Assembly (NCBI GenBank): GCA_902801295.1
Contig: CADCHN010000008.1
Coordinates: 1-64,000, forward strand
Direction: 5' to 3'
DNA from: Oscillospiraceae bacterium
GTDB taxonomy: Bacteria > Bacillota > Clostridia > Oscillospirales > Oscillospiraceae
Length of the DNA stretch: 64,000 nt
Part shown: positions 37,824-48,449 of the stretch, in pieces
How the letters are laid out: every line of letters starts with the position of its first letter
Position numbering within the stretch: the first letter of the stretch is position 1
Notes under the pieces: model-generated
The model's input: only the letters and a program-made list of their open reading frames with translations
The model's database searches: none
Told to the model about the DNA's origin: nothing
Made by a program: the position numbers and the translations under genes

Positions 37824-39458
37824 TCAGGACAGGTCGATCTCCCAGTCGGTAAAGCCGTAGAGCGGATTGCCCGCGTTGGGATCGACGCCCTTGACGACGC
37901 CGCGGTGGGTAAAGATCTCCTGCTTTTCAAAGCCGATGCTGATGAGCGAGCCGGTGTCCAGCAGATACTGGCAGAGCTCCTCGTAGCGTGAGGCGCGGTT
38001 GGAGTCGCTGGCGGCGAGATAGGCGTTGATGTAGTTTTCAAAGGTACGGTCGGTGGAACGGGTGAAGTTGATGTTGCTGCTCTCGTTATCCTCGGTGCGC
38101 ACCTGCAGCAGCTCCGTCAGGTCGAAGTCGTTGCGAAGCTTTACTTCGCCGTAGAAGATGTCAAACGGCGTCTTTACCTCGTCTTTCTCGGTGATATAGC
38201 CATCCTCCAGCGCCTTGGTGTATTCCGCCCAGGTCAACTCGCGCACCCGGATCGTAAAACCGATCCTTGCCATATCCTCGGCAAAGCGGTGGGCCATGCC
38301 GGCCTTGACGCTGCTGTCGGCGGGGACGATCATCAGCATGTCCATCTCCTGCGCCGAGCCGGCGGAGAGCTCCAGCCGTCCGTCCTCGTCAAAGTCGGTA
38401 ATGCCGTAGTTGCTCAGGATGCGCTGGCAGCGCTCCATATCGTAGCCGTGGCTGGCGGCCAGCGCGCTGGGATAAATGTCCACCGTCGGCACCATGGGCA
38501 CCGGCGTGCCGACGCCGTTGCCGCGCGTCAGCTCCTCGAAATAGGAGCGGTCGAAGGCGTAGCTCAGCGCGGAGCGGATGTTGGAATAGCGGCCGAGCGT
38601 CGTCTCCTCGTTGAAGGCCACAAAGTGCAGGTTGGTGGTGTAGAAGGTGCGCTTTTCGTTGGTGCTGGCATAGCCCAGGTTCGTGATACTCGAGGGGTCG
38701 TTGACCACCACGTCGATCAGACCGTCCTCAAAAGCGCTGAGGATATCGGCGGCCTCGGTCAGCTGCTGGATATAGATTTCCTTCACAGGCAGGCTGTCGT
38801 AGCCCGGGTAACCCTCAAAGGCGATGAGCTTGTTTTCCACCTCGGGGTCCCAGGTATAGGGGCCGGAGCCGATGGGATGGTCGTCGCCGAAGGTGCCCGC
38901 CTTGCAGACGGGGATGTTCAGCAGCTTGTAAAACTGCGTATTCGGGATGCCGAGGGTCACGACCATGTAGTCCTTGTCATAGCCTACACCCTGGATACTG
39001 GCGAAGCGGCCCTGGAAGCGGTCGGAGTGGATGGCGTTTTCCAGCGACATGCGCAGATCGTTGCCGGTGACGGCGCTGCCGTCGTGGAAGATGTGGTCGG
39101 GGTCGATGTTGAAGGTCCAGGTTTTCCCCTCGTTTGACACGGTCCAGCTCGTGATGAGCCCCGCGCCCTCGATCACCTCGAAGTTGTCGTCCAGCTCCAG
39201 CATGTTCTCATAGATCAGGTTGCAGACCAGCTGGTTGGCGTGGTTGGTGGCCACGGTCGGGCGAAAGCTGTACTTGGGATGGGAGTTGAGGGAGAAGATG
39301 TGGTCGACCGAATCGGCCTTCTCCACGTCCTTGCCGCCGCTGGATTCCGGGAGGCCGCCGTTTTGGTCGTCCGTCCGCCCGCCCGCGCAGCCAACCAGGG
39401 CCAGCAGCAGGGCCAGCGCGCACAGCACGGCCATCCATTGTCTGATTCTCTGCTTCAT
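37824..39458 (-). CDS. Extracellular solute-binding lipoprotein, family 5 (peptide/nickel type)
   Basis: A 544-residue SBP of the oligopeptide/nickel (OppA/DppA-like) class. A signal peptide ends LALVGC (Cys24). The mature part begins with DHIFSLNSHPKYSFRPTVA and has the family's large two-lobe layout, with LIYENMLELDDNFEVIEG and WTFNIDPDHIFHDGSAVTG near the N-terminus. No permease or ATPase genes are adjacent, so it is an orphan binding protein or works with a remote transporter. It lies between pgeF and cdd in a leftward run with short gaps. Confidence 0.88.
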   Translation of the reverse strand: MKQRIRQWMAVLCALALLLALVGCAGGRTDDQNGGLPESSGGKDVEKADSVDHIFSLNSHPKYSFRPTVATNHANQLVCNLIYENMLELDDNFEVIEGAGLITSWTVSNEGKTWTFNIDPDHIFHDGSAVTGNDLRMSLENAIHSDRFQGRFASIQGVGYDKDYMVVTLGIPNTQFYKLLNIPVCKAGTFGDDHPIGSGPYTWDPEVENKLIAFEGYPGYDSLPVKEIYIQQLTEAADILSAFEDGLIDVVVNDPSSITNLGYASTNEKRTFYTTNLHFVAFNEETTLGRYSNIRSALSYAFDRSYFEELTRGNGVGTPVPMVPTVDIYPSALAASHGYDMERCQRILSNYGITDFDEDGRLELSAGSAQEMDMLMIVPADSSVKAGMAHRFAEDMARIGFTIRVRELTWAEYTKALEDGYITEKDEVKTPFDIFYGEVKLRNDFDLTELLQVRTEDNESSNINFTRSTDRTFENYINAYLAASDSNRASRYEELCQYLLDTGSLISIGFEKQEIFTHRGVVKGVDPNAGNPLYGFTDWEIDLS

Positions 39459-39479
39459 CTCTGTCTGTTCCTCTCTCCG

Positions 39480-40268
39480 TCAGAGTACGATCCCCGCCGC
39501 CTGGCTGCCGCGGCGGCCGTGGGTATAGCGGTGGGACCAGTATTTGTCGTGGCTGCAGAAGGTGCATTCGTCCGACACGTCGATCTGACTGGCCGGGACG
39601 CCGAGCTGCATCAGCCGGCGGGCGTTGGCCCCGCGCAGATCCACCAGGTATTTGCCGTCCGCCCGGCGCTCGATCAGCCCCGCCGTTTCGCCGCAGAGCC
39701 AGGCCTCGATCGCGTCCGGCACGTCCCGGTCGGTCTCAAAGCAGCACTTTCCGATCGAAGGGCCGATGGCGGCGCGGATGTTTCTGCTCTCCGCCCCGAG
39801 TGCGCGCATCTTCCGCAGCGCCTCGCCCAGGATGTCGCCGACGGAGCTGCGCCAGCCGCAGTGCACCGCGGCGATCACGCCGGCCTCGCTGTCGCACAGG
39901 AGCGTCGGTACGCAGTCGGCCACAAAGCAGAAGATCGGCAGACCGTGCACATTCGTCACAAGGCCGTCGGCCTCGTAGGGCACGGTGCTCAGACAGACGT
40001 GGCGGTCTTGCTCGGTCACGACGCGCACCTCCGTGCCGTGCACCTGCCTGGTCACGCAGCAACCGTCGATCCCGGCGCCGAAGAGCGCCGCGACGCGGCG
40101 GTAGTTTTCGCGCACGGCCTCCGGGTCGTCGCCCCGGTTCGAGCCGAGGTTCAGCGTGGCCCACTCGCCCGTGCTCACGCCGCCATAGCGCGTCGTAAAG
40201 GCGTGCCGTACTGGCAGAATCTCCGAGCGCATGTAAACAAGCCCGTTTTCGTTTTCTTCAACAAACAT
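39480..40268 (-). CDS. pgeF: Peptidoglycan editing factor / multicopper-laccase-fold protein PgeF
   Basis: A 262-residue YfiH-type protein. It has the conserved zinc-site motifs TRQVHGTEV, FVADCVPTLLC and AVHCGWRSSV and ends with CTFCSHDKYWSHR. PgeF removes misincorporated L-Ser from cell-wall precursors in E. coli; related proteins have purine nucleoside phosphorylase activity. The start at 40,268 is preferred because GGAAG lies before it; a GTG start 39 bases upstream would overlap the secA stop region. It follows secA by 17 bases. Confidence 0.9.
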   Translation of the reverse strand: MFVEENENGLVYMRSEILPVRHAFTTRYGGVSTGEWATLNLGSNRGDDPEAVRENYRRVAALFGAGIDGCCVTRQVHGTEVRVVTEQDRHVCLSTVPYEADGLVTNVHGLPIFCFVADCVPTLLCDSEAGVIAAVHCGWRSSVGDILGEALRKMRALGAESRNIRAAIGPSIGKCCFETDRDVPDAIEAWLCGETAGLIERRADGKYLVDLRGANARRLMQLGVPASQIDVSDECTFCSHDKYWSHRYTHGRRGSQAAGIVL

Positions 40269-40285
40269 CGTTTTCTTCCAAACGC

Positions 40286-43054
40286 TTATTCGTTCCTTCC
40301 GCAGCACTCTTTATATTTGAGGCGGCGGCTGCCGTCGGCCTTCATTTTGCCGCAGGGGCAGGGGTCGTTGCGGCCGGGTTTGGCGGCTTTTTTCACCGGT
40401 GCCTTCTTGTCCGTGCCGCCGACGTTTGCCACCGAGCTCTTGGACACGGCCTTGCGCTCAATCGGCGCCTCGCGGCGCACGGCGACGGTGTAGAGCCTGC
40501 GCACCGTCTCCTCGCGGATGCCGCGCACCATGGCCTCGAACATCTCGAAGCCCTCCTGCTTGTACGCGTCGATGGGCTTGACGGAGCCGTAGCCGCGCAG
40601 GCCGATGCCGCGCTTGAGCTCGCTCATGGCGTCGATGTGGTCCATCCAGTACTCGTCCACCACGCGCAGCATCACCACGCGCTCGAGCTCGCGCATCATC
40701 GGCAGGCCGTTCGGCCCGGGGCCGAAGGCCGTCTCACGCGCGGCATAGACCTTCTTGGCGATCTCCATGACCGCATCGGCAATACGCTCGGGCTTCGTGT
40801 GGCCGCCGAAGTCGGAAATCTTCAGCTGCCCACGGCGCAGGAAGAGCTTTTCAAAAGGCTGCAGCGCGTCGTCCAGCTGCTCCTGGCTCTCGGCCGGCGC
40901 GCCGTTCAGGCCGTCGGTGACGGTGCTGCGGACGAATTCCTCGATCATGCCCATGATCTGCTCGCGCAGATCCTCGCCGTCGAGCACCTTGCGGCGCTCG
41001 CCGTAGATGATGCCGCGCTGCTGGTTCATCACGTCGTCGTATTCCAGCACGCTCTTACGGGTCTGGAAGTTGCGGCTTTCGACGGTGCGCTGGGCCTGCT
41101 CGATGGAGTTGGAGAGGATCTTCGCGTCGAGCGGCGTGTCCTCGTCCACCTTCAGCGTCTCCATCATGTTCATGATGCGCTCCGAGCCGAAGAGGCGCAT
41201 GATGTCGTCGGTCATGGCGAGATAGAAGCGGCTCTCGCCCGGGTCGCCCTGGCGGCCGGCGCGGCCGCGCAGCTGGTTGTCGATGCGGCGGGATTCGTGC
41301 CGCTCGGTGCCGAGGATGAACAGACCGCCTGCCGCGCGCACCTGCTCGGCCTCGGCGCTGATGGCCTGCTTATGGGCGGCCATCCGCTCGGCAAACATCG
41401 CACGGGCGGCGAGGATATCCTCGTTGTCGGTCTCGGCATAGCCGGTGGCCTCGTTGATGACCTCGTCTGCAAAGCCCGCCTTGCGCAGATCCTTCTTGGC
41501 CAGGAACTCCGCGTTGCCGCCGAGCATGATGTCGGTGCCGCGGCCGGCCATGTTGGTGGCGATCGTCACGGCGCCGAGCTTGCCGGCCTGCGCGACGATC
41601 TCGGCCTCTTTCTCGTGGTACTTCGCGTTGAGCACCGTGTGCGGCACGCCCCGGCGCTTGAGAAGCGAGGAGATATATTCGCTCTTTTCGATGCTCACGG
41701 TGCCGACCAGCACGGGCTGGCCCTTGGCGTGGCAGTCGAGGATCTGCTGGATGATGGCGCGGTTCTTGCCCGCCTCGTTTTTGTACACGCAGTCCGGGTG
41801 ATCCTGGCGGATGACCGGCTTGTTGGTGGGGATCTCGACGATGTCCAGCTTGTAGATGGCGCTGAATTCCTCGGCCTCGGTAGCCGCGGTGCCGGTCATG
41901 CCGGACAGCTTGCCGTAAAGGCGGAAGTAGTTCTGGAAGGTGATGGTGGCGAGGGTCTTGTTCTCCTCCTGCACGTCCACGTGCTCCTTGGCCTCGATGG
42001 CCTGGTGCAGCCCCTCGGAGTAGCGGCGGCCGAGCATCAGTCGGCCGGTGAACTCGTCGACGATGATGATCTCGCCGTCCTTGACGATGTAGTCGATGTC
42101 GCGCTTCATGATGCCGTGGGCCTTCAGCGCCTGGTTGATGTGGTGGCTGAGAGTGGCGTTTTCGATGTCGGCGAGGTTTTCCAAGCCGAAGGCGCGCTCT
42201 GCCTTCGAAATGCCGCGGGCGGTGAGCGTGGCAGTGCGGGCCTTCTCGTCCACGACGTAGTCGGCGTCGAGATCCTCGCTCTCCTCCTGCTTCTCGTCCA
42301 CCGAGGCGTAGACGATGGGCTTGAGGCGGGCGACGAAGTCGTCGGCCTGGCGGTAGAGGTCGGTGCTCTCGTCGCCCTGTCCGGAAATGATGAGGGGCGT
42401 GCGCGCCTCGTCGATGAGGATGGAGTCCACCTCGTCGACGATGGCAAAGGCGTGGCCGCGCTGCACCATGCTGCTCTTGTAGAGCGCCATGTTGTCGCGC
42501 AGGTAGTCAAAGCCCATCTCGTTGTTGGTGCCGTAGGTGATGTCGCAGGCGTAGGCCGCGCGGCGCTCGTCGTTGTCGAGTCCGTGGACGATCAGGCCGA
42601 CCGACAGCCCGAGGAAGCGGTGCACCTTGCCCATCCACTCGCTGTCGCGGCGGGCCAGGTAGTCGTTGACGGTGACGATATGTACGCCTTCTCCGGCCAG
42701 CGCGTTCAAGTACGCCGGCAGCACGGCCACGAGGGTTTTACCCTCGCCGGTTTTCATCTCGGCGATGCGCCCCTGGTGGAGCACCACGCCGCCGATCAGC
42801 TGCACGCGGAAGGGCTTCATGCCAAGCACGCGCCAGGCTGCCTCGCGCGCGGTAGCAAAGGCCTCGGGCAGGATGTCGTCGAGCGTCTCGCCGGCGGCGA
42901 GGCGCTGCTTGAATTCGTCGGTCTTGGCGCGCAGCTCCTCGTCGGTTTTGGCGGCGTATTCCGCCTCCAGCGCCTCGATCGAATCGACGATCGGCTTGAG
43001 CTTTTTGAGCTCGCGGTCGTTGTAGCTTCCAAAAATCTTATCTAAAAATCCCAT
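40286..43054 (-). CDS. secA: Preprotein translocase ATPase SecA
   Basis: A 922-residue SecA, which drives proteins through Sec[20 protein letters not shown] is Walker [18 protein letters not shown] is the DEAD-like motif, and the family motifs [13 protein letters not shown] and [16 protein letters not shown] follow. The C-terminal zinc-binding SEC-C motif (CPCG, later ECCG) is present with a longer Cys spacing than the common CPCGSGKKYKxC. Length and start ([16 protein letters not shown]) are normal. It is the first gene of a leftward cluster with pgeF, an SBP, cdd and threonine aldolase. Confidence 0.97.
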   Translation of the reverse strand: MGFLDKIFGSYNDRELKKLKPIVDSIEALEAEYAAKTDEELRAKTDEFKQRLAAGETLDDILPEAFATAREAAWRVLGMKPFRVQLIGGVVLHQGRIAEMKTGEGKTLVAVLPAYLNALAGEGVHIVTVNDYLARRDSEWMGKVHRFLGLSVGLIVHGLDNDERRAAYACDITYGTNNEMGFDYLRDNMALYKSSMVQRGHAFAIVDEVDSILIDEARTPLIISGQGDESTDLYRQADDFVARLKPIVYASVDEKQEESEDLDADYVVDEKARTATLTARGISKAERAFGLENLADIENATLSHHINQALKAHGIMKRDIDYIVKDGEIIIVDEFTGRLMLGRRYSEGLHQAIEAKEHVDVQEENKTLATITFQNYFRLYGKLSGMTGTAATEAEEFSAIYKLDIVEIPTNKPVIRQDHPDCVYKNEAGKNRAIIQQILDCHAKGQPVLVGTVSIEKSEYISSLLKRRGVPHTVLNAKYHEKEAEIVAQAGKLGAVTIATNMAGRGTDIMLGGNAEFLAKKDLRKAGFADEVINEATGYAETDNEDILAARAMFAERMAAHKQAISAEAEQVRAAGGLFILGTERHESRRIDNQLRGRAGRQGDPGESRFYLAMTDDIMRLFGSERIMNMMETLKVDEDTPLDAKILSNSIEQAQRTVESRNFQTRKSVLEYDDVMNQQRGIIYGERRKVLDGEDLREQIMGMIEEFVRSTVTDGLNGAPAESQEQLDDALQPFEKLFLRRGQLKISDFGGHTKPERIADAVMEIAKKVYAARETAFGPGPNGLPMMRELERVVMLRVVDEYWMDHIDAMSELKRGIGLRGYGSVKPIDAYKQEGFEMFEAMVRGIREETVRRLYTVAVRREAPIERKAVSKSSVANVGGTDKKAPVKKAAKPGRNDPCPCGKMKADGSRRLKYKECCGRNE

Positions 43055-43190
43055 GGTTCATGCCTTTCTTCGCAGGATAACATTCCAAATATAAAGTATA
43101 GCATAAAAAGATGAATAAAAAAAGCCCTTTTGGGAGTTTAAGATCTTAGTATATCCGAGTCGATGCGCAACCGAATCCCAGTTTTTTCCG

Positions 43191-43219
43191 TTGACTTGAC
43201 CGCATCTTGTGCTTATACT
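43191..43219 (+). promoter_or_regulatory. Promoter of the aminotransferase gene
   Basis: TTGACT (43,191-43,196), a 17-base spacer and TATACT (43,214-43,219), 52 bases before the ATG. Confidence 0.75.
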
Positions 43220-43271
43220 ATCCCCTGTTATGGAAAAAGGCAAAAGAATTCTGTCTCCGGGAGGGACGCAC

Positions 43272-44441
43272 ATGAAAGCATTATCATCCAGAACCGCGGG
43301 TTTTACCGACTCCGTCATCCGCCGCATGACCCGCATCTCCAATCAATACGGCGCGGTCAACCTCAGCCAGGGTTTTCCGGACTTTGAGCCGCCCGCCGAA
43401 ATTCTGAAACGGCTGGAGCAGGTCGCGCATGAGGATTATAACCAGTATTCCATCACCTGGGGCGCGCAAAAGCTGCGGGAGGCGCTGGCACAGAAGCAGA
43501 GCCGCTTCATGGGCCGCCCCATCGACCCGAACAGCGAGATCGTCGTCACCTGCGGCAGCACCGAGGCCATGATGGCCGCCGTCATGACCGTCACCGACCC
43601 GGGCGACAAGCTGATCGTCTTTTCGCCCTTTTACGAGAACTACGGCGCGGACGTGATCCTCGCCGGCGCCGAGCCGATCTACGTGCCGCTCTATCCGCCG
43701 GAGTTCAACTTCCGCCCGGAGGAGCTGGAGGCCGCCTTCCGGCAGCATCCCAAGGCGCTGATCCTCTGCAACCCCTCCAACCCCAGCGGCAAGGTGTTTA
43801 CTCGCCAAGAGCTGCAGTTCATCGCGGATCTGGCCGGGAAATACGACGCCTACGTCATCACCGACGAGGTCTATGAGCACATCGTCTATCAGCCCTATGA
43901 GCACGTGTACTTCGCCACGCTGCCCGGCATGTGGGAGCGGACGCTCTCCTGCTCGTCCCTGTCCAAGACCTACTCCATCACCGGCTGGCGCCTCGGCTAC
44001 ATCATCGCGCCGCCTGCGATCACAGACGTGGCGAAAAAGGTGCATGATTTCCTGACCGTCGGCGCGGCGGCGCCCCTGCAGGAGGCAGTGGTACCCGGGC
44101 TGCTGTTCGGGCGGGACTACTACGACTGGCTGCGGGACACCTACACGGCCAAGCGCGACCTGCTTCTCCGCGGTCTGGACGACATCGGCATCGAACATAC
44201 CAATCCCCAGGGCGCCTACTACGTGCTGCTGGATATCTCCCGCTTCGGCTTCGATTCCGACCTGGAATTCTGCGAGGTGCTGGCGCGGGACGTGGGCGTC
44301 GGCGCAGTGCCCGGCTCCAGCTTTTTCCGTGAGCCGGTGAACCACCTGATCCGGCTGCATTTCGCCAAGAAAGATGAAACGCTCAATGAGGCGCTCAACC
44401 GCCTGGAAAGTATCTTCCGGAAAATTCCCGCAAAAAAATAA
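43272..44441 (+). CDS. Class I/II PLP aminotransferase
   Basis: A 389-residue fold-type I aminotransferase. NLSQGFPDFEPP at the start, VTCGSTEAMMAAVM (cofactor phosphate), NPSNPSGKVF, ITDEVYEHIVY and the PLP-Lys motif SSLSKTYSITGWRLGYI are present. The pattern is that of the aspartate / kynurenine-oxoglutarate / methionine aminotransferase branch (KAT-like). Specificity cannot be fixed. The start at 43,272 has CGGGAGGG upstream; an in-frame upstream extension would reach into the promoter. It is monocistronic with its own promoter and a strong terminator. Confidence 0.9.
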   Translation: MKALSSRTAGFTDSVIRRMTRISNQYGAVNLSQGFPDFEPPAEILKRLEQVAHEDYNQYSITWGAQKLREALAQKQSRFMGRPIDPNSEIVVTCGSTEAMMAAVMTVTDPGDKLIVFSPFYENYGADVILAGAEPIYVPLYPPEFNFRPEELEAAFRQHPKALILCNPSNPSGKVFTRQELQFIADLAGKYDAYVITDEVYEHIVYQPYEHVYFATLPGMWERTLSCSSLSKTYSITGWRLGYIIAPPAITDVAKKVHDFLTVGAAAPLQEAVVPGLLFGRDYYDWLRDTYTAKRDLLLRGLDDIGIEHTNPQGAYYVLLDISRFGFDSDLEFCEVLARDVGVGAVPGSSFFREPVNHLIRLHFAKKDETLNEALNRLESIFRKIPAKK

Positions 44442-44442
44442 A

Positions 44443-44490
44443 AAACCAGATCGGAGGCTGACAATGAACCGTCAGCCTCCGATCTGGTTT
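44443..44490. terminator. Strong bidirectional terminator
   Basis: A 20-base perfect stem (44,443-44,462 with 44,471-44,490) and an 8-base loop lie between the converging aminotransferase and DUF523 genes. Confidence 0.85.
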
Positions 44491-44929
44491 ATATCATGGA
44501 ATCTGTCTCACTCTCGCCGTAGAGCTCGAGTCCTGCTGCGCGCAGAGTCTCGGCCGCGACGCCGTCGCCCGGAACGCGGATATGGCTGAACGAGCCGTCG
44601 TAGATCTCGCCCGCGCCGCAGGATGGACTGCGCTCCTTCAGCAGCGCCTTCCGGCAATCGAAGCGCCGGGCAAGCGCCAACGCGATCTGAGCGCCTTTTT
44701 GGTACTCGCCTGTCACATCGTTTCCCTCGCGCGAAATCACGCGCACGCCCCGCCGCTCGCTCGGCGCGCGGGGAATCGGCAGGCCGCCGGCCGTTTCGGG
44801 GCAGACGGGCACCAGCTCGTACTTCTCACGCAGCGCCACGATCGTCTCGGCGGACAGGCTGTTCGTACCGCCGTCGTATTTGCAGTGAAAGCCCAGCAAA
44901 CAGGCGGAAATTAACAACTTTTCTTTCAT
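44489..44929 (-). CDS. DUF523 protein
   Basis: A 146-residue cytoplasmic protein matching the DUF523 family: KLLISACLLGFHCKYDGG at the start, VPVCPETAGGLPIPRAP in the middle and CRKALLKERSPSCGAGEIYDG near the end. The conserved Cys residues suggest metal or iron-sulfur binding; a role in 2-thiouracil or Cys metabolism is proposed for related proteins, but nothing is settled. The start codon overlaps the rhomboid stop (ATGA), and that gene in turn overlaps the macrodomain gene. Confidence 0.88.
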   Translation of the reverse strand: MKEKLLISACLLGFHCKYDGGTNSLSAETIVALREKYELVPVCPETAGGLPIPRAPSERRGVRVISREGNDVTGEYQKGAQIALALARRFDCRKALLKERSPSCGAGEIYDGSFSHIRVPGDGVAAETLRAAGLELYGESETDSMI

Positions 44930-45492
44930 CTTCTCAAGCTCATCCCCAGAAAAGCGCCGCAGAGGCCGCCGATTACATGCGTCAGCTGTGAGACGTTGTC
45001 GCTGAGCGTGACTCCCTTGACGACTTCGCCGCCGATGTAGAGGATCAGCACCAGGATCAGCGTGATGGGGATAGCGCCGTCCTTCATTCCGGCCAGCGAC
45101 GACATGACGATCATCATAAATACGATGCCCGATGCGCCGAGCAGCGCCGTGCCGGGGAAGAAGAGCCAATGCACCAGCCCGGACACCAGCGCCGTGACCG
45201 CGATGGCCCACAGCAGCGGGCGGCTGCCGTATTTCTCCTCCAGCGGCGGCCCGACGACGAGGATCAGCATCATGTTTGAGATGTAGTGCGTGAAATTCGC
45301 GTGCCCCAGCACATGCAGAAAAAAGCGCGGGTAGGTCAGCGGCTGGAGCAGCGAGGAGCGGTAGACGGAAAAGAGCATCACGTTGCTGCGCCCGTGGGTG
45401 AGGAGATTGAGCAGCAGCGCCCCGAGCGAGACGAGCGCAAAGCTCAGCACGACCGGGGAATTATACTGCAGATGCAGCGTTTTCTTTTTCAT
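44926..45492 (-). CDS. Rhomboid-family intramembrane serine protease
   Basis: A 188-residue membrane protein with about six helices. The catalytic Ser121 is in LLGASGIVF and the catalytic His172 in SQLTHVIGG; the L1-loop-like region and HANFTHYISNMMLI (His69, Asn73) fit the rhomboid pattern. Such proteases cut membrane helices of substrate proteins. The start at 45,492 overlaps the macrodomain stop by 4 bases, and its own stop overlaps the DUF523 start by 4 bases. The substrate is unknown. Confidence 0.88.
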   Translation of the reverse strand: MKKKTLHLQYNSPVVLSFALVSLGALLLNLLTHGRSNVMLFSVYRSSLLQPLTYPRFFLHVLGHANFTHYISNMMLILVVGPPLEEKYGSRPLLWAIAVTALVSGLVHWLFFPGTALLGASGIVFMMIVMSSLAGMKDGAIPITLILVLILYIGGEVVKGVTLSDNVSQLTHVIGGLCGAFLGMSLRR

Positions 45493-46010
45493 GCCCGCGC
45501 TTCCCATTCCTTCAGCGCCGCGTCGTAGGCGGCCTTGGTGCGGCTGTCAAAGCAGACCATGCGCACCCGCTCGATGGCCGGGTGATCGGCCAGGAATGCC
45601 CCGATCGTCCGGATGGCGATGCCCGCCGCCCGATCGACCGGAAAGGCGTACACGCCCGTGCTGATGGACGGGAAGTCGACGGTCTGGCAGCCGTTTTCGT
45701 CCGCAAGCGTCAGGCAGGAGCGGTAGCAGGAGGCGAGCAGTTCGTCCTCGCGGTGCGTGCCGCCGTGCCAGACCGGCCCGGGGGTGTGGATGACGTGCTT
45801 TGCCGGCAGGCGGTAGCCGCGGGTGATCTTGGCCTTACCGGTTTCGCAGCCGTGCAGCGTGCGGCACTCACGCAGCAGCTCGGGGCCGGCCGCGCGATGG
45901 ATCGCGCCGTCCACCCCGCCGCCGCCCAGCAGCGAGCAGTTGGCAGCGTTGACAATGGCATCCACCGCCTGCTTCGTGATATCGCCCTGGATGATCTCAA
46001 TCTTGGACAT
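45489..46010 (-). CDS. Macrodomain protein (O-acetyl-ADP-ribose deacetylase type)
   Basis: A 173-residue macrodomain of the YmdB/MacroD type. EIIQGDITKQAVDAIVNAAN, the Asn and Gly-rich loop LLGGGGVDGAIHRAAGP, the phosphate-binding PSISTGVYAFPV and AAYDAALKEW are conserved. It should bind ADP-ribose derivatives and remove O-acetyl groups or mono-ADP-ribose from proteins. It begins a three-gene leftward operon whose genes overlap by 4 bases each. No ADP-ribosyltransferase is visible near it. Confidence 0.92.
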   Translation of the reverse strand: MSKIEIIQGDITKQAVDAIVNAANCSLLGGGGVDGAIHRAAGPELLRECRTLHGCETGKAKITRGYRLPAKHVIHTPGPVWHGGTHREDELLASCYRSCLTLADENGCQTVDFPSISTGVYAFPVDRAAGIAIRTIGAFLADHPAIERVRMVCFDSRTKAAYDAALKEWEARA

Positions 46011-46045
46011 GGTTTTTTCCTCCCGACAAATAGAATGAGGAATCC

Positions 46046-46073
46046 AAAAAAGCCCCTTTAACAGGGGCTTTTT
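46046..46073 (-). terminator. Terminator after the ClpE-like gene
   Basis: AAAAAAGCCCC and GGGGCTTTTT form a stem with a 7-base loop, 4 bases beyond the ClpE-like stop on the minus strand. Confidence 0.85.
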
Positions 46074-46076
46074 GTG

Positions 46077-48410
46077 TTATTTCAGTTCAAACTGCACCTT
46101 GCCGTCGGCGGCGGTGAGGGTGATCTCGTGCACCTCGCGTCCGCGGGCCTCGACCAGGCGGGCGGCCAGCTCATCCTCGATCTGCTTCTGGATCGTGCGG
46201 CGGAGGTTCCGCGCGCCGTAGGTGAGCGAATAGGCAGTCTTGACAAGGTAATCGACCAGCGCCTCGTCCCAGGCGAAGGTGATATTCTTCTCCGCGAGCA
46301 GATCGCGCACCTCGCCGAGCATCAGCGCCGCGATGCCGCGGAAGTTTTCTTCGCTCAGCGGGTTAAAGCACACGACCTCGTCCACGCGGTTGAGGAATTC
46401 CGGGCGCAGGAATTCGCCCAGCGCCTTCATGCTGCGCTCGCGGCTCATGTCGCCGAGGCTGCCGCCGAAGCCGACGCTGCCGGTTTTGCGGTTGCTGCCG
46501 GCGTTGGTGGTCATGATGATGATGGTATTCTCGAAATTCACGGTGCGGCCCTGCGCGTCGGTGATGCGGCCGTCGTCGAGGATCTGCAGGAGGATATTCA
46601 TCACGTCCGGGTGCGCCTTTTCGATCTCGTCGAAGAGCACCACGCTGTAGGGCTTGCGGCGGATCTTCTCAGTCAGCTGTCCGGCCTCGTCATAGCCGAC
46701 ATAGCCCGGGGGCGAACCGATGATGCGCGAAACGGAGAATTTCTCCATGAATTCGGACATATCCAGGCGGATCAGGCTCTCGGGGCTGTCGAAAAGGTCG
46801 GCAGCCAGGCGCTTGACGAGCTCCGTCTTACCCACGCCGGTACCGCCGACGAAGATGAAGCTGACGGGCTTGCGCTTGACCTGCAGGCCGACGCGGCTGC
46901 GCTTGATGGCGGCGCAGACGGCCTTGACCGCCTCGTCCTGGCCGACGATGTGGGCTTTCAGCCGCTCGTCGAGCTTTGCCAGGCGCTCAAACTCGTCCTC
47001 GCGGATCGAGGAGGCGGGGATCTTCGTCCAGAGCTCGATGATGCGCGCGAGGTTATCCATCGTGAGCTTCGGTTTTCCGGCCTTTTTCAGGCCGTCCAGT
47101 TCCTGCTCGAGCTGCATTTCGCGGCTGCGGAGTTTGGCGATGCGGGCGTAGCGCTGATCGAGCTGTTCGTTGGTCAGCGCTTCGCCGCCGGGATTGTCGG
47201 CGGACATGAGGCCCTCGCGCTCGAAGCGGATGTCGTCGAGCTCCTTTTCGGCCAGCATCCGGGCGCGGATGCCCTCGTCCTTGAGGTTGACGTCCGAGCA
47301 GGCCTCGTCGATGAGGTCGATGGCCTTGTCGGGCAGGAAGCGGTCGGTGATATAGCGCTCGCTCATCAGCACGGCCTGGCGGCACATCTCGTCGCTGATC
47401 TCGACGCCGTGGTAATCCTCGTAATAGTGGGCGATGCCCTTGAGGATGGCGAAGCTGTCGTCGATGGAGGGCTCGTTGACCGTGACGGGCTGGAAGCGGC
47501 GCTCAAGCGCGGAGTCCTTTTCGATGTGCTTGCGGTATTCGGCGAAGGTCGTCGCACCGATGACCTGGATCTCACCGCGGGAGAGCGCGGGCTTGAGGAT
47601 GTTGGCGGCGTTCATGCTGCCCTCGGCGTCGCCCGCGCCGACGATGGTATGCACCTCGTCGATGACGAGGATGATGTTGCCCTGCTTGCGGATCTCCTCA
47701 ATGAGCCCCTTCATGCGGCTCTCGAACTGGCCGCGAAACTGCGTGCCGGCCACAAGCGCGGTCAGATCGAGCAGATAGACCTGCTTATTCTGCAGCTTAT
47801 AGGGTACCTGGCCCATGGCGATGCGCTGGGCGAGGCCCTCGGCGATGGCCGTTTTGCCGACGCCGGGCTCGCCGATCAGGCAGGGATTGTTCTTCTGGCG
47901 GCGGTTGAGGATCTGGATCACGCGCTCCAGCTCCTCCTCGCGGCCGATCATGCGGTCGAGTTTTCCTTCCCGGGCGCGGGCCGTCAGGTCGATGCAGTAG
48001 CTGCCGAGGAACTTGGTCTTGCCGCCGCGCGGCGCGTCCTTGCCGTCGCTGCGGGGCCGATCATTGTTATTCGGCTGCGGATTCTGCGGCGCGTTGGGGC
48101 CGCCGAAGAGGCGGTTGAGGAAGGGGAAGGTGGCGGTTTTGCCCTCGTCGTCCTCGCTGCCGTCGTCGCCGTCGCCGGCGTTCATCAGCTCCTCCACGCC
48201 GTTCATGGCGCTGAGCATGTTGCCGGAGAAGCTGTCGAGATCCTCATCGGTGAGTCCGAGCTTCTGAATCATATCGTCCACGGGCTTGATGTGCAGCTCG
48301 CGGGCGCACTTGAGGCACAGGCCCTCGTTCTTTGTCTGGCCTGCGTCGATTTTCGTGATAAATACCACCGCCGGGTTCTTGCCGCAGCGGGAGCAGAGGG
48401 TAGGCTGCAT
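46077..48410 (-). CDS. ClpC/ClpE-type AAA+ unfoldase with N-terminal zinc finger
   Basis: A 777-residue Hsp100 ATPase. The N-terminus is a zinc finger (Cys6, Cys9, Cys32, Cys35) as in ClpE, instead of the ClpC N-domain. Two AAA+ modules follow: the first with [18 protein letters not shown] and [11 protein letters not shown], the second with [12 protein letters not shown] and [11 protein letters not shown]. Such proteins feed damaged or regulated proteins to ClpP. The start at 48,410 has GGAGG upstream. A terminator is directly downstream, and CvpA is upstream in the same direction. No CtsR-type repeat was recognised. Confidence 0.9.
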   Translation of the reverse strand: MQPTLCSRCGKNPAVVFITKIDAGQTKNEGLCLKCARELHIKPVDDMIQKLGLTDEDLDSFSGNMLSAMNGVEELMNAGDGDDGSEDDEGKTATFPFLNRLFGGPNAPQNPQPNNNDRPRSDGKDAPRGGKTKFLGSYCIDLTARAREGKLDRMIGREEELERVIQILNRRQKNNPCLIGEPGVGKTAIAEGLAQRIAMGQVPYKLQNKQVYLLDLTALVAGTQFRGQFESRMKGLIEEIRKQGNIILVIDEVHTIVGAGDAEGSMNAANILKPALSRGEIQVIGATTFAEYRKHIEKDSALERRFQPVTVNEPSIDDSFAILKGIAHYYEDYHGVEISDEMCRQAVLMSERYITDRFLPDKAIDLIDEACSDVNLKDEGIRARMLAEKELDDIRFEREGLMSADNPGGEALTNEQLDQRYARIAKLRSREMQLEQELDGLKKAGKPKLTMDNLARIIELWTKIPASSIREDEFERLAKLDERLKAHIVGQDEAVKAVCAAIKRSRVGLQVKRKPVSFIFVGGTGVGKTELVKRLAADLFDSPESLIRLDMSEFMEKFSVSRIIGSPPGYVGYDEAGQLTEKIRRKPYSVVLFDEIEKAHPDVMNILLQILDDGRITDAQGRTVNFENTIIIMTTNAGSNRKTGSVGFGGSLGDMSRERSMKALGEFLRPEFLNRVDEVVCFNPLSEENFRGIAALMLGEVRDLLAEKNITFAWDEALVDYLVKTAYSLTYGARNLRRTIQKQIEDELAARLVEARGREVHEITLTAADGKVQFELK

Positions 48411-48449
48411 AAATACCTCCAATGGAAATGCGGAGTTCGGAATTCGGAA

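Noticed and set aside
40637-43045. Open frame of about 800 codons opposite secA
   Set aside because: Shadow of secA with Val/Leu/Asp-rich composition that follows secA codons read backwards.
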